The notes under the pieces: model-generated
The model's database searches: none
Told to the model about the DNA's origin: nothing
What the model saw: only the letters and a program-made list of their open reading frames with translations
Shown: piece by piece, positions 19,147-28,055 of the stretch
How the letters are laid out: each line of letters begins with the position of its first letter
How positions within the stretch are numbered: position 1 is the first letter of the stretch
Assembly: GCA_903885085.1 (NCBI GenBank)
Contig: CAISHH010000130.1
Span: 1-33,284 of the forward strand
Reading direction: 5' to 3'
Length of the DNA stretch: 33,284 bases
DNA from: an uncultured Campylobacterales bacterium
Lineage (GTDB): Bacteria; Campylobacterota; Campylobacteria; Campylobacterales; Sulfurimonadaceae
Program-made: the position numbers and the translations under genes

Positions 19147-20034
19147 ATGAAAGATTCTATTAGTATTATTCTTCCAAACTATAACGGAAGAAATTTACTT
19201 TTAGAGAATTTGCCGAGTATTGTGAATTCTCTAGAAAATGCCAAAAGTGATTTTGAAATAATTGTCGTCGATGACTGTTCAACAGATGATAGTGTGAATA
19301 TGTTGAAAAAAGAGTTTCCAATTGTTAAAATTATTATAAATGAAGTAAACCAAGGTTTTTCTGCTACATGTAATAGAGGTATTCATGCTGCAAAAAATGA
19401 CTTACTTTGTTTAATCAATACTGATGTAACAGTGGATATAAATTATTTTAAAAATGCATTTCAATATTTTGACAACGATAATCTTTTTGCTATTAAAGGG
19501 GATATCATAAACTATGACACAACTTTTGACAATGTTATTGATGTCCAAAAAACCTCCCAATTGTACATAAAAAGAGGATTTTTAAAATCAAATCAGAAAA
19601 TCGAACATATTGCTCAAGAATTGAGTGGTGCTATAGGTGGTCAATTGGTTTATTTAGGCTGTGTATTTATCTGTGATAGAGTCAAAATGTTGCAGTTAAA
19701 TGGATTCGATGAAATTTTTTCACCTTACTATTGGGAAGATTTTGATTTAGGACTCCGTGCGTTAAGACATGGTTATGATGTTGTATATGCTCCGGAATGT
19801 TTCGCTTATCATAAAACGAGTTCAACACTATCTAAATATGTATCAAAAACTAAAAAAAAGCTTGTTTCTACTAGAAATAAATTTCTTTTTAGCTGGAAAC
19901 ATTTACAGGGTCTTCAGCAGTGGTCTGCACACATTTTTTTCACGATTATAGGACTCTTCACACGATGGATCTTATTAGACTGGAAATATTATTTTGGATT
20001 CTTTAGCGCACTATATAGAAAAATACAAAATTAA
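19147..20034 (+). CDS. Glycosyltransferase family 2 protein
   Basis: ISIILPNYNGRNLL...FEIIVVDDCSTDDS...NQGFSATCNRGIHAAKNDLLCLINTDV; probable ATG start at 19147. Confidence 0.92.
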   Translation: MKDSISIILPNYNGRNLLLENLPSIVNSLENAKSDFEIIVVDDCSTDDSVNMLKKEFPIVKIIINEVNQGFSATCNRGIHAAKNDLLCLINTDVTVDINYFKNAFQYFDNDNLFAIKGDIINYDTTFDNVIDVQKTSQLYIKRGFLKSNQKIEHIAQELSGAIGGQLVYLGCVFICDRVKMLQLNGFDEIFSPYYWEDFDLGLRALRHGYDVVYAPECFAYHKTSSTLSKYVSKTKKKLVSTRNKFLFSWKHLQGLQQWSAHIFFTIIGLFTRWILLDWKYYFGFFSALYRKIQN

Positions 20035-20063
20035 CATATTGTTAGACGTAATAACACTCCACG

Positions 20064-21185
20064 TTAAGCTCGTATATAATTTAAATTTTCCAAAATAGTA
20101 TAAAGTTTTTCAAACTGCTTTTCACTATCAAACATCTCTTTTGCCTTTAGCTTTCCTGCTTGGGCAAGGTTGTGTTTTAAACTTTCATCTTTAGCTAAAA
20201 GCTCTATTTTTTTTGCCAAATCACCACTATTTCCTTGCTCAAACAAAAGCCCATTTTTTGCCTCATCTATGATCTCAAGAGGTCCAGCGTTGTTGGTGCC
20301 TATGGTACAGATTTCACATGCCATCGCTTCTATAAGCACCAAACCAAAAGTCTCTCTATCTGTTGCTAACACCAGACAATCAAAAATCTGCATCAGTTTT
20401 TGGGCTTCTCGTGTAAACCCGCTAAAAATGATCTTATCTTCTAGATGATCTTTTTTGATGCCATCTTTTAAACTCTCCAGATAACGCTCATTCATCGCAT
20501 GTCCAACGATAAGTGCTTGTACATGTAAGCCCTCCCCGAGAAGTTTCTTCACCGCATCTATCACTAGATACTGCCCTTTTCCCTCTTCGATACGTCCAAC
20601 GATTCCAACCGTAAAAGCATCGCTTAGTCCATATTGCTTTTTGAGAGTTTCTTTTTCTTCGTCTGTTGCTAGCTCGGGCATCTCTGCACCCATATAAAGC
20701 ACTTCCACTTTTGGACAGATATCTTGAGGAACGAAACGCTCGATCTGCTCTTTTACCTGATGCGTCACAGCCAGCATCATATTCATATTTTTATAGAGCC
20801 ATCGATGATAAAAATCATCTTTAAAACGGGTCATCGTCATGTTTCTTGTCTGAACTAGTTTTGGCTTACATGTAGAGAGTTTTTTTGCTAGTACCGCTAC
20901 GGGGATATCTTTTGTCCAGTGCAAATGAACGATATCGATTTTATTTTTATCTATGATGCGGGCTAATCTTTTTGCGCTCAAAAAAGAGGAGATCGTTGAG
21001 GATCTTTTTATCTTTTCATATCTGTATGAACTGTTTTTGTAATACTGTTCAAGTTTTCCGTTCACATTTATAACACTTATAACATCTGTTTTTTTATGCA
21101 AAAATTGTGAAGCTCTGACCATATAAAGTTCAAGCCCTCCTAAATCCTGGGAGAGACAGAGTTCTAAAATCTTTTTATTTTGCAT
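20064..21185 (-). CDS. Glycosyltransferase family 4 protein
   Basis: GIVGRIEEGKGQYLVIDAV...ETFGLVLIEAMACEICTIGTNNAGPLEII. Confidence 0.93.
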   Translation of the reverse strand: MQNKKILELCLSQDLGGLELYMVRASQFLHKKTDVISVINVNGKLEQYYKNSSYRYEKIKRSSTISSFLSAKRLARIIDKNKIDIVHLHWTKDIPVAVLAKKLSTCKPKLVQTRNMTMTRFKDDFYHRWLYKNMNMMLAVTHQVKEQIERFVPQDICPKVEVLYMGAEMPELATDEEKETLKKQYGLSDAFTVGIVGRIEEGKGQYLVIDAVKKLLGEGLHVQALIVGHAMNERYLESLKDGIKKDHLEDKIIFSGFTREAQKLMQIFDCLVLATDRETFGLVLIEAMACEICTIGTNNAGPLEIIDEAKNGLLFEQGNSGDLAKKIELLAKDESLKHNLAQAGKLKAKEMFDSEKQFEKLYTILENLNYIRA

Positions 21186-22204
21186 AGATTTTATCTATAA
21201 GTGCAACCGTAGAGAGATATACACTTTCTATATTCGGACTTGTATGGTCGGGATTAAAAACACAGTCATGTTTTCCGTCCCGCGGCCAATATCTAAAAGC
21301 TCCTGTCATGAAAAATATCCCTACTGTCGGTGTTTCAACTGCAATCGCCATATTTCTAAGACCTGTATCATTTGCAATAACACATTTGCTGTTAGATAAA
21401 AACTGCATTGCTTCATCTAAAGGCATCGCTTTTTGAAGAAGAACATTTGTTCTTTCTTTCAATGATTCATATAAATCTAAAAACTTTTCACTTGCATTTA
21501 CGCCCTGTAAGATTATATGTTTGTCACTTGGATATCTATCAGAAAGTTTTTCAATCAAACTTTTAAACTTCTCCTGCTCCCAACATTTAAAGTTTGCAGA
21601 TGCACCTGCGAAATAAACAATCTGATTGACAACATTTTTCGGATACTTCTCTTCAAATCCATATCTTAAAGGAGCATTGTTTTTATAGCCAAGCATATTT
21701 AACATATGCTGTACAGAATCGGCTTCTAAGACATATTCACTTCTTAATGTAGCCATATCATAAAAGTATCTTCTTATTGATCTATACGGATACCCCACTT
21801 TTAATTTAGCCCCTGAAAGAAACGTGATCCATAATGATAAAGTACTGTCAGTAAGATCAAAAATAATATCTTGTTGTTTTAATGTTTTTGCTTGTCTTAT
21901 TCTGTAAAAAAGTCCCGTTTTTTTTACTTTTGTCTTTAGGACAAACCTTATCCATTACATGAATTTCATCGACGAGGTCTTGCGGCAGACCGTACACTGC
22001 ACTGCTGTTGACGCTAAGAGTGATCTTTGCATTAGGGAAAAATTCCCTCATACCTATCAAAAAAGGACGAATATTCATAAAGTCACCAATTGCCGCATGT
22101 CGTATTACTGCAATATTTTTTATATCTTCTGGATTTTTGTCTTTTAAATATACTTTGGCTTTTTTTGAAGCAAATGCACTCACTGGTCTAAAGTTTAATC
22201 TCAT
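21175..22204 (-). pseudogene. Glycosyltransferase family 9 (heptosyltransferase-like), frame-disrupted at an A8/T8 tract
   Basis: N-terminal ORF 21857-22204 (IAVIRHAAIGDFMNIRPFL) and C-terminal ORF 21175-21798 (NDTGLRNMAIAVETPTVGIFF). Removing one base from T8 at 21918-21925 gives one frame: ...CPKDKSKKTGLFYRIRQAKTLKQQDIIFDLTDSTLSLWITFLSGAKLKVGYPYRS...; 1030-1=1029 nt. Confidence 0.88.
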
Positions 22205-22248
22205 TTATGCACCTTTATATCAATTAAAATATTTTTCAAATTACGACA

Positions 22249-22292
22249 CCCTTTAAAATTTACAAAATAGTAACATTTTTTTCTTTAAAGGG
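22249..22292. promoter_or_regulatory. 9-bp inverted repeat in divergent promoter region
   Basis: CCCTTTAAA (22249-22257) and TTTAAAGGG (22284-22292), 26-nt spacer, between divergent GT9 and LPS-kinase genes. Confidence 0.4.
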
Positions 22293-22322
22293 CATCTTTA
22301 GAATTTAGCTATAATTTTGCCC

Positions 22323-23066
22323 ATGAAAAAATATAAAATTAATCCAGACTATGAAACTACTTTTAAAGATTTCACACTCAATATAAAAAACTATTTTTAT
22401 AACAATGCAAACACCATCCATAAGGCTAGAAATGAACTTAAAATCATTTCTCACAATGCCCTTGAAACCGTTGTAAAATCATTTCGAGTTCCAAATATTT
22501 TTAACCAAATTGTTTACTCATTTTTTAGAGAATCCAAGGCAAAAAAATCTTATGATTATTCCCTCAAGATTGGACATTTCGCACCAAAACCAATCTCTTA
22601 CATAGAGTTTTACCACTTTTTTCTTTTAAAAGAGAGCTACTTTATCAGTGAAAAATTCGATTATGATTTTACGATTCGAGAGCCTTTGCTTGATGACACT
22701 TTTGAAGATAAAGAAGCTATATTTAAAGCCTTTGCACGCTTTAGTCTAGAACTTCACAACAGCAATATTTTTCATAATGATTACTCACCGGGAAATATTC
22801 TCATCAAAAAAGAGAACTCCACCTACATTTTTAAAATAGTTGATGTTAACCGTATGAAGTTTTTTGAACTCAGCCAAAGAGATCGTGCGAAAAACTTCTC
22901 CAAGCTTTGGGCGAGCGATGCCATCTTAAGAGTTATAGCAGAAGAATATGCAAAAGATTATCAGTGCGATGCAGATTTCACAAACCAAGTTTTGATGTTC
23001 TCAAATAAAAATAAAAAGATAAAAAACTTCAAAAAAAGACTCAAAGGCAAACCTGTCAATGACTAG
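22323..23066 (+). CDS. LPS core kinase-like protein (Kdo/InaA/WaaY-like)
   Basis: ARFSLELHNSNIFHNDYSPGNILIKKE...FKIVDVNRMKF kinase-like catalytic motifs (HNDYSPGN, DVNR). Confidence 0.8.
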   Translation: MKKYKINPDYETTFKDFTLNIKNYFYNNANTIHKARNELKIISHNALETVVKSFRVPNIFNQIVYSFFRESKAKKSYDYSLKIGHFAPKPISYIEFYHFFLLKESYFISEKFDYDFTIREPLLDDTFEDKEAIFKAFARFSLELHNSNIFHNDYSPGNILIKKENSTYIFKIVDVNRMKFFELSQRDRAKNFSKLWASDAILRVIAEEYAKDYQCDADFTNQVLMFSNKNKKIKNFKKRLKGKPVND

Positions 23067-23814
23067 AATTACAGATATTTCCTGCGTTATCATCGCCAAA
23101 AATGCGCAAGAGACACTCGGTACTACACTAGATTCTTTAAAAGATTTCGATGATGTTGTCGTTTATAGCAATAACTCAAACGACAATACCGATATTATCG
23201 CCAAAAGCTACCCAAACGTACAACTCATTCAAGGTGAATTTTTAGGCTTTGGACCGACAAAAAATGCAGCTTCAAAGTATGCAAAACATGAATGGATATT
23301 CTCGCTAGATGCGGATGAAGTTTTATCTCTAGAGTTTGTACAACAACTCTTACATGTAAGCCTAAATAGTGCCAATGTATATGCCATCAAAAGAATAAAT
23401 TTCTATAAATCTACGCAGATCAAACACTGTTGGGGAGATGATATTATCGTGCGTCTTTACAACAAAAATACAACCTCTTTTACAAACAGTAAAGTTCATG
23501 AAAAGATTGTTGATGAGGGCTTACATGTAAAAACCCTTGATGGAGATGTTCAACACTTTCCCTATGCTTCCATCAGCGATTTTATCGTAAAACTTGATCG
23601 ATACTCTACAATCTTTGCTCAAGACAACGTAGGTAAAAAAAGCTCTTCACCCACAAAAGCGTTTTTCAATGGACTCTTCTCATTTTTCAAAACCTACTTC
23701 ATCAAAAAAGGTTTTTTAGACGGCTACGCAGGTCTTGTGATAGCTTTTTCACACATGGCAACAAATTTTTATAAATATATAAAACTCTATGAACTCAATA
23801 AGGAGCAAAACTAA
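23059..23814 (+). CDS. Glycosyltransferase family 2 (WaaE/KdtX-like)
   Basis: ISCVIIAKNAQETLGTTLDSLKDFDDVVVYSNNSNDNT...KHEWIFSLDADEVLS. Confidence 0.9.
   Translation: MTRITDISCVIIAKNAQETLGTTLDSLKDFDDVVVYSNNSNDNTDIIAKSYPNVQLIQGEFLGFGPTKNAASKYAKHEWIFSLDADEVLSLEFVQQLLHVSLNSANVYAIKRINFYKSTQIKHCWGDDIIVRLYNKNTTSFTNSKVHEKIVDEGLHVKTLDGDVQHFPYASISDFIVKLDRYSTIFAQDNVGKKSSSPTKAFFNGLFSFFKTYFIKKGFLDGYAGLVIAFSHMATNFYKYIKLYELNKEQN
23349..23360. repeat. CTTACATGTAAG palindrome
   Basis: Exact 12-mer in a GT2 gene (LHVS). Confidence 0.95.
23521..23530. repeat. TTACATGTAA palindrome
   Basis: Exact 10-mer in the same GT2 gene (LHVK). Confidence 0.95.
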
Positions 23815-25213
23815 ATGCTCTTCAACTCCTACTCATTCATCTTCGCATTTTTACCACTAACCTTTTTTATCTACTTTTATCTCAACTCAAAAAGATTGAC
23901 GGTCGCGGCTAAAGGGTTTTTAGTCTTTGCTTCACTCTTTTTTTATAGTTATTGGAATATTGTTTATCTTCCTCTTATCTTAGGGAGTATTTTATTTAAC
24001 TTCATGGTGGGAAGTGGGTTAAGTAAAGAGAGCAAATTTTCTAAGAAGTCTGTTTTAATATTTGGTATTGTTGCCAATGTTGCTTTGCTTGGATATTTTA
24101 AATATAGTGACTTTTTTATAACAAATTTCAATCTCGCGATGGGCTTATACCCAAAGGGCACTTCGCATGTAGAGCTTTTACATCTCTTGCTTCCTCTAGG
24201 TATCTCATTTTTTACTTTCACACAAATAGCATTTTTAGTAGATGCCTACAAAGGAAAAGTAAAAGAGTATGACTTTTTAAACTATGCACTGTTTGTGACT
24301 TTCTTTCCTCACCTTCTTGCCGGACCTATCATCCATCATGCCGATATGATGCCGCAGTTTGCTTCACGCTGGAATATGGCTATTCGTTATAGAAATGTAG
24401 CAGCCGGTCTGTTTTTATTTTCCATAGGGCTTTTTAAAAAGGTAGTGATTGCTGATACCTTTGCCACTTGGGCAAATAATGGATTTGATGTCGCAACCTC
24501 ACTTAATCTCATCGAAGCATGGGCAACAAGTCTAAGCTATACCTTTCAGCTCTACTTTGACTTCTCGGGCTATACCGAATATGGCAATCGGTGTGAGTTT
24601 GATGTTAAACATCAAGCTTCCTGCAAACTTTAACTCGCCCTATAAAGCAAAAGATATTCAAGACTTTTGGAGAAGATGGCATATTACTCTTTCTAAGTTT
24701 TTAAGAGATTATATTTATATACCTCTTGGAGGTAATCGAGTCTCTAGTTATCGTAACTCTTTTAATCTTTTTAGTGTTTTTCTCATCGGTGGGCTTTGGC
24801 ATGGAGCGAGTTGGATGTTTGTTCTTTGGGGAGCCTTGCATGGTGTGGCAATGGTGATACACCGCATCTGGAAAGATATGGGCTTTAAGATGAACAGTTT
24901 ATTAGCATGGTTTATTACTTTTAACTTCATTAACATCACTTGGGTCTTCTTTAGAGCTAAGCATTGGGATGATGCTTTGAAGGTTTTGGGTGGGATGAGT
25001 TCATTTGGAAGTTTTTCATTTTCTTTATTCAACAACGATATTTATTGGCAACTCATAGTTATGCTTATTTTAGTTGTGACGCTTAAAAACTCAATGCAAA
25101 AACTGGAAGGCTTTAAACTTAACACGCTACATTTAGTCTTCAGCATAAGTATACTTTTAATAGCACTATCAGTTCAAAATAGTGTATCTGAATTTTTGTA
25201 TTTTAATTTTTAG
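23815..25213 (+). pseudogene. MBOAT family O-acyltransferase (AlgI-like), frame-disrupted
   Basis: N-terminal ORF 23815-24633 and C-terminal ORF 24557-25213. One extra A at 24578/24579 breaks FDFSGYT(D)MAIGVSLMLNIKLPANFNSPYKAKDIQDFWRRWHITLS; 1399-1=1398 nt in frame. Confidence 0.9.
24145..24172 (+). repeat. 28-bp extended element, copy A (in MBOAT gene)
   Basis: TTATA-CCCAAAGGGCACTTCGCA-TGTAG; encodes YPKGTSHV. Confidence 0.85.
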
Positions 25214-25220
25214 GATTCTT

Positions 25221-26267
25221 ATGACAGCAAAAAGATATCTCCAAATATTCTTCACTATATTACTACTCTTTATACTCTTTCATTTTACGATATGGCATTT
25301 GTATACAAAACAATTATTTCAAAATAATGATAATACTCATGTTGGTGATTTAGGAAGAATGTCATATCATAATGACTCTTTAATTTTTAAAGAAAATAGA
25401 GTAAATTTGCCAAAAAAACATATTGACTTTACAAAAATTGAAAAAGTAGATGTTATCACAATTGGAGACTCGTTTTCTAATGGAGGAGCGGGAGGATTAA
25501 ATCCATTTTACCAAGACTATATTGCTTCATTTTATAATTTTAAAGTATTAAATTTAGAACCTTCAAAGGAAGGATGGGTAGAATCAATCTTGCGTTTAAA
25601 TAGCAGTGGAATTTTAGATAAACTACATCCAAAAGTGATTATTTTAGAATCTATAGAAAGGGGTTGTGTTGACCGATTGTCAAAAAAAATCGATTGGAAT
25701 CTCACCGCAGATGAAAAAACAGTTATTCAAGATATGAAAAAAAGATATCCAACTCAAAAAGAAAAAACATCATTTATAAACAATTTGAACTATAACGCTT
25801 TGCTTTACAATCTTTTATACAAATTTAACGACCATGCCTACTCTTCCAAAGTCTATATCGCTCCAATCTCAAAACAGCTCTTTTCATCTCAAAATCCTAA
25901 GGAACTACTTTTTTATTTTGAAGATATTAAGAATCTGAAAAAATCAAACCAAAAATCGATCGCCTTACTCAATGAAAATCTTAATCATCTCCAAGAGATA
26001 TTAAAGAAGAAAAACATACACCTATATTTTATGCCAACACCCGATAAATATGATATTTATTCCAAATACATCATCAATAATCAATATGAGCAAAGCCACT
26101 TCTTTGAATTGCTACGTGGTCTAAAAAAAGAGTATACCTTCATAGATACAAAAGCTATTATAAAACAACTTATAGACGACAATGAAAAAGATGTTTACTA
26201 TCCTGATGATACACACTGGAGCTATAAAGCGAGTGCAAAAATATTTGAAGAGACTAAATTTAACTAA
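25221..26267 (+). CDS. SGNH/AlgX-AlgJ-like O-acetyltransferase partner
   Basis: N-terminal TM; VDVITIGDSFSNGG (GDS) and YYPDDTHWSYKAS; directly downstream of MBOAT. Probable start MTAKRYLQ at 25221. Confidence 0.8.
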   Translation: MTAKRYLQIFFTILLLFILFHFTIWHLYTKQLFQNNDNTHVGDLGRMSYHNDSLIFKENRVNLPKKHIDFTKIEKVDVITIGDSFSNGGAGGLNPFYQDYIASFYNFKVLNLEPSKEGWVESILRLNSSGILDKLHPKVIILESIERGCVDRLSKKIDWNLTADEKTVIQDMKKRYPTQKEKTSFINNLNYNALLYNLLYKFNDHAYSSKVYIAPISKQLFSSQNPKELLFYFEDIKNLKKSNQKSIALLNENLNHLQEILKKKNIHLYFMPTPDKYDIYSKYIINNQYEQSHFFELLRGLKKEYTFIDTKAIIKQLIDDNEKDVYYPDDTHWSYKASAKIFEETKFN

Positions 26268-27247
26268 AGCAGCTGAATTGTTTTAGCTACTTCCTCAAAC
26301 ATCTCACTTCTTTTCCTCTCATCATGAGGGATCATATAGTGTTTTTGCATTGATTCGTCGCTAATACTTTTCCAGCGTTTTCCACTCGCAAAAAGTGAGT
26401 CTCCAAAGAAGGTCATCGTTGGAGTTCCGACAAGTGCGGCTAAATGATACGTGCCTGTAGAGGTTGAGATGAAGAGTTTGAAGTTGCTTATAAGTTTTGC
26501 AAAATTGACAAGCCCATCTTTTGAGATATAAAACACGACATCCGCGTTTTGAAGTGCATTTTTGCAATATTCATAAAGAGTTTGCTCATCAGGTCCAAAG
26601 GTCATCACGACTTGATAACTGTTTACATGCGAAGTACCCTTTGGGTGTAAGGCATTTTTTACCAACTCGATATACTCATCAATACTCCAGTTAGCATCAC
26701 TTGAACCGCCAAATCCCGGGTGAAAAGCGATCACCTCTTTTTTGATGCTATTCTCTTTGCAAAAACTCTCATACATCTCTTGCGCATCATCAAACTTTAA
26801 AAGCGGCTTTTCAAAATGCAAATCCATCTTAGGAAATAACACTTTTGCAAGCTCTAAATTGTACTCAAACTCCGTCATCTTCACTTCACTGCGTCTTTGC
26901 TTGACTCTCTTGGTGTAAAAGATTTGGGCTATCTTTGTAGCCGGTGCTATGCGCTTTGAAATGCCCGCTAAAAACTGCGCAATTGCTACACGGGTGTTTG
27001 AAAAGAGGGTAAGTGAAACATCTGCTTTGGCTTTGCGAAGCTTTTGTGCAAGCTCCCACACCGAGCTCTTGCCATCATCGACAATCACCTCATCGATAAA
27101 ATCACACGCACGAGCCAAACTCTCATTTAATGGTGCCACGCAGACTATGATGTGGTTACGCGGATCATACTGTTTTAAAACCTTACATGTAGGCAATGCT
27201 GTGATAAAATCTCCGAGTTTATCGGTACGAACAACAAGAATGTTCAA
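26264..27247 (-). CDS. Glycosyltransferase family 9 (ADP-heptose:LPS heptosyltransferase-like)
   Basis: MNILVVRTDKLGDFITALPTCKVLK...IAFHPGFGGSSDANW...FISTSTGTYHLAALVGTPTMTFFG. Confidence 0.92.
   Translation of the reverse strand: MNILVVRTDKLGDFITALPTCKVLKQYDPRNHIIVCVAPLNESLARACDFIDEVIVDDGKSSVWELAQKLRKAKADVSLTLFSNTRVAIAQFLAGISKRIAPATKIAQIFYTKRVKQRRSEVKMTEFEYNLELAKVLFPKMDLHFEKPLLKFDDAQEMYESFCKENSIKKEVIAFHPGFGGSSDANWSIDEYIELVKNALHPKGTSHVNSYQVVMTFGPDEQTLYEYCKNALQNADVVFYISKDGLVNFAKLISNFKLFISTSTGTYHLAALVGTPTMTFFGDSLFASGKRWKSISDESMQKHYMIPHDERKRSEMFEEVAKTIQLL
26623..26650 (-). repeat. 28-bp extended element, copy B (in GT9 gene)
   Basis: Minus strand TTACA-CCCAAAGGGTACTTCGCA-TGTAA; encodes HPKGTSHV. 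Confidence 0.88.
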
Positions 27248-28053
27248 TCTTTTCTCACATGCATAAATGAGGCAAATCTTGGTTTGCCCTTCTTTGTAAA
27301 GCCAAAATATTTAAAAGTGATGATGGAACCAAGTGCTGGAGGATTTTTTCTATTCTCTTGACTAAAACCAGATCCTATGAAAAGGTGTGTACCGTTTTCA
27401 AGTTCCACTTCCAGACTTCCCATCAAGCCACTATTCTTGCCAACGCCTTTTTTATAGCCGATAACTTTTCCTTCCATATCTTGAGCCAGTTTGACCTTTA
27501 AAACAGAATCGCTTCTGCCATCAAAATAACCTCTTGAGCCCTCTTTTATGACCGCTCCTTCTCCCCGTTTTTTCACCACTTCATGCAAAAATACCTTCAA
27601 CTCTTTTGAATTGTGACAGATTTTTTGTTCTACGATTCTTACATGTAAGAGGTGATGTGCATCAATGTAATCTTGCGCTTTTTGAAGTCGTTGCGTGAAA
27701 TTTCCCTCAGCGTTTGGCACTTCAAAGATATTGTAAGTGATCTCTTTCCATTTTTCGCTTGGCTTGTCATCCATCACAATCGACTGGATATTTTCAAAAT
27801 CCGCGCGCGCAGTCCAAAGCTCGCCATCAAGTGCAAACGGAGGTAGATCTTTTATAAACCATGCAGGAGCGTTTATAGGTTTATTTTGACGAGAGAGAAG
27901 TTGTTTTCCATCCCAATATCCACGGATGCCATCAAGTTTCTCAGACATCATCCAGCCGGAGATATTTTGATCAGTGTAGATATTTGGTTTTTGCAGAGTT
28001 AATGCGCTTACATGTAAGGCAAATAGAAATAAAACTGCAAAAACCTTGAACAT
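27244..28053 (-). CDS. Exported ATP-dependent DNA ligase (LigE-type, minimal)
   Basis: Signal peptide MFKVFAVLFLFALHVSA; SEKLDGIRGYWDGKQLLSR (KxDG), FALDGELW, GEGAVIKE, DSVLKVK ligase motifs. Confidence 0.9.
   Translation of the reverse strand: MFKVFAVLFLFALHVSALTLQKPNIYTDQNISGWMMSEKLDGIRGYWDGKQLLSRQNKPINAPAWFIKDLPPFALDGELWTARADFENIQSIVMDDKPSEKWKEITYNIFEVPNAEGNFTQRLQKAQDYIDAHHLLHVRIVEQKICHNSKELKVFLHEVVKKRGEGAVIKEGSRGYFDGRSDSVLKVKLAQDMEGKVIGYKKGVGKNSGLMGSLEVELENGTHLFIGSGFSQENRKNPPALGSIITFKYFGFTKKGKPRFASFMHVRKD
27638..27649. repeat. CTTACATGTAAG palindrome
   Basis: Exact 12-mer in the DNA ligase gene (LHVR). Confidence 0.95.
28007..28018. repeat. CTTACATGTAAG palindrome
   Basis: Exact 12-mer in the DNA ligase signal peptide (LHVS). 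Confidence 0.95.
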
Positions 28054-28055
28054 TT

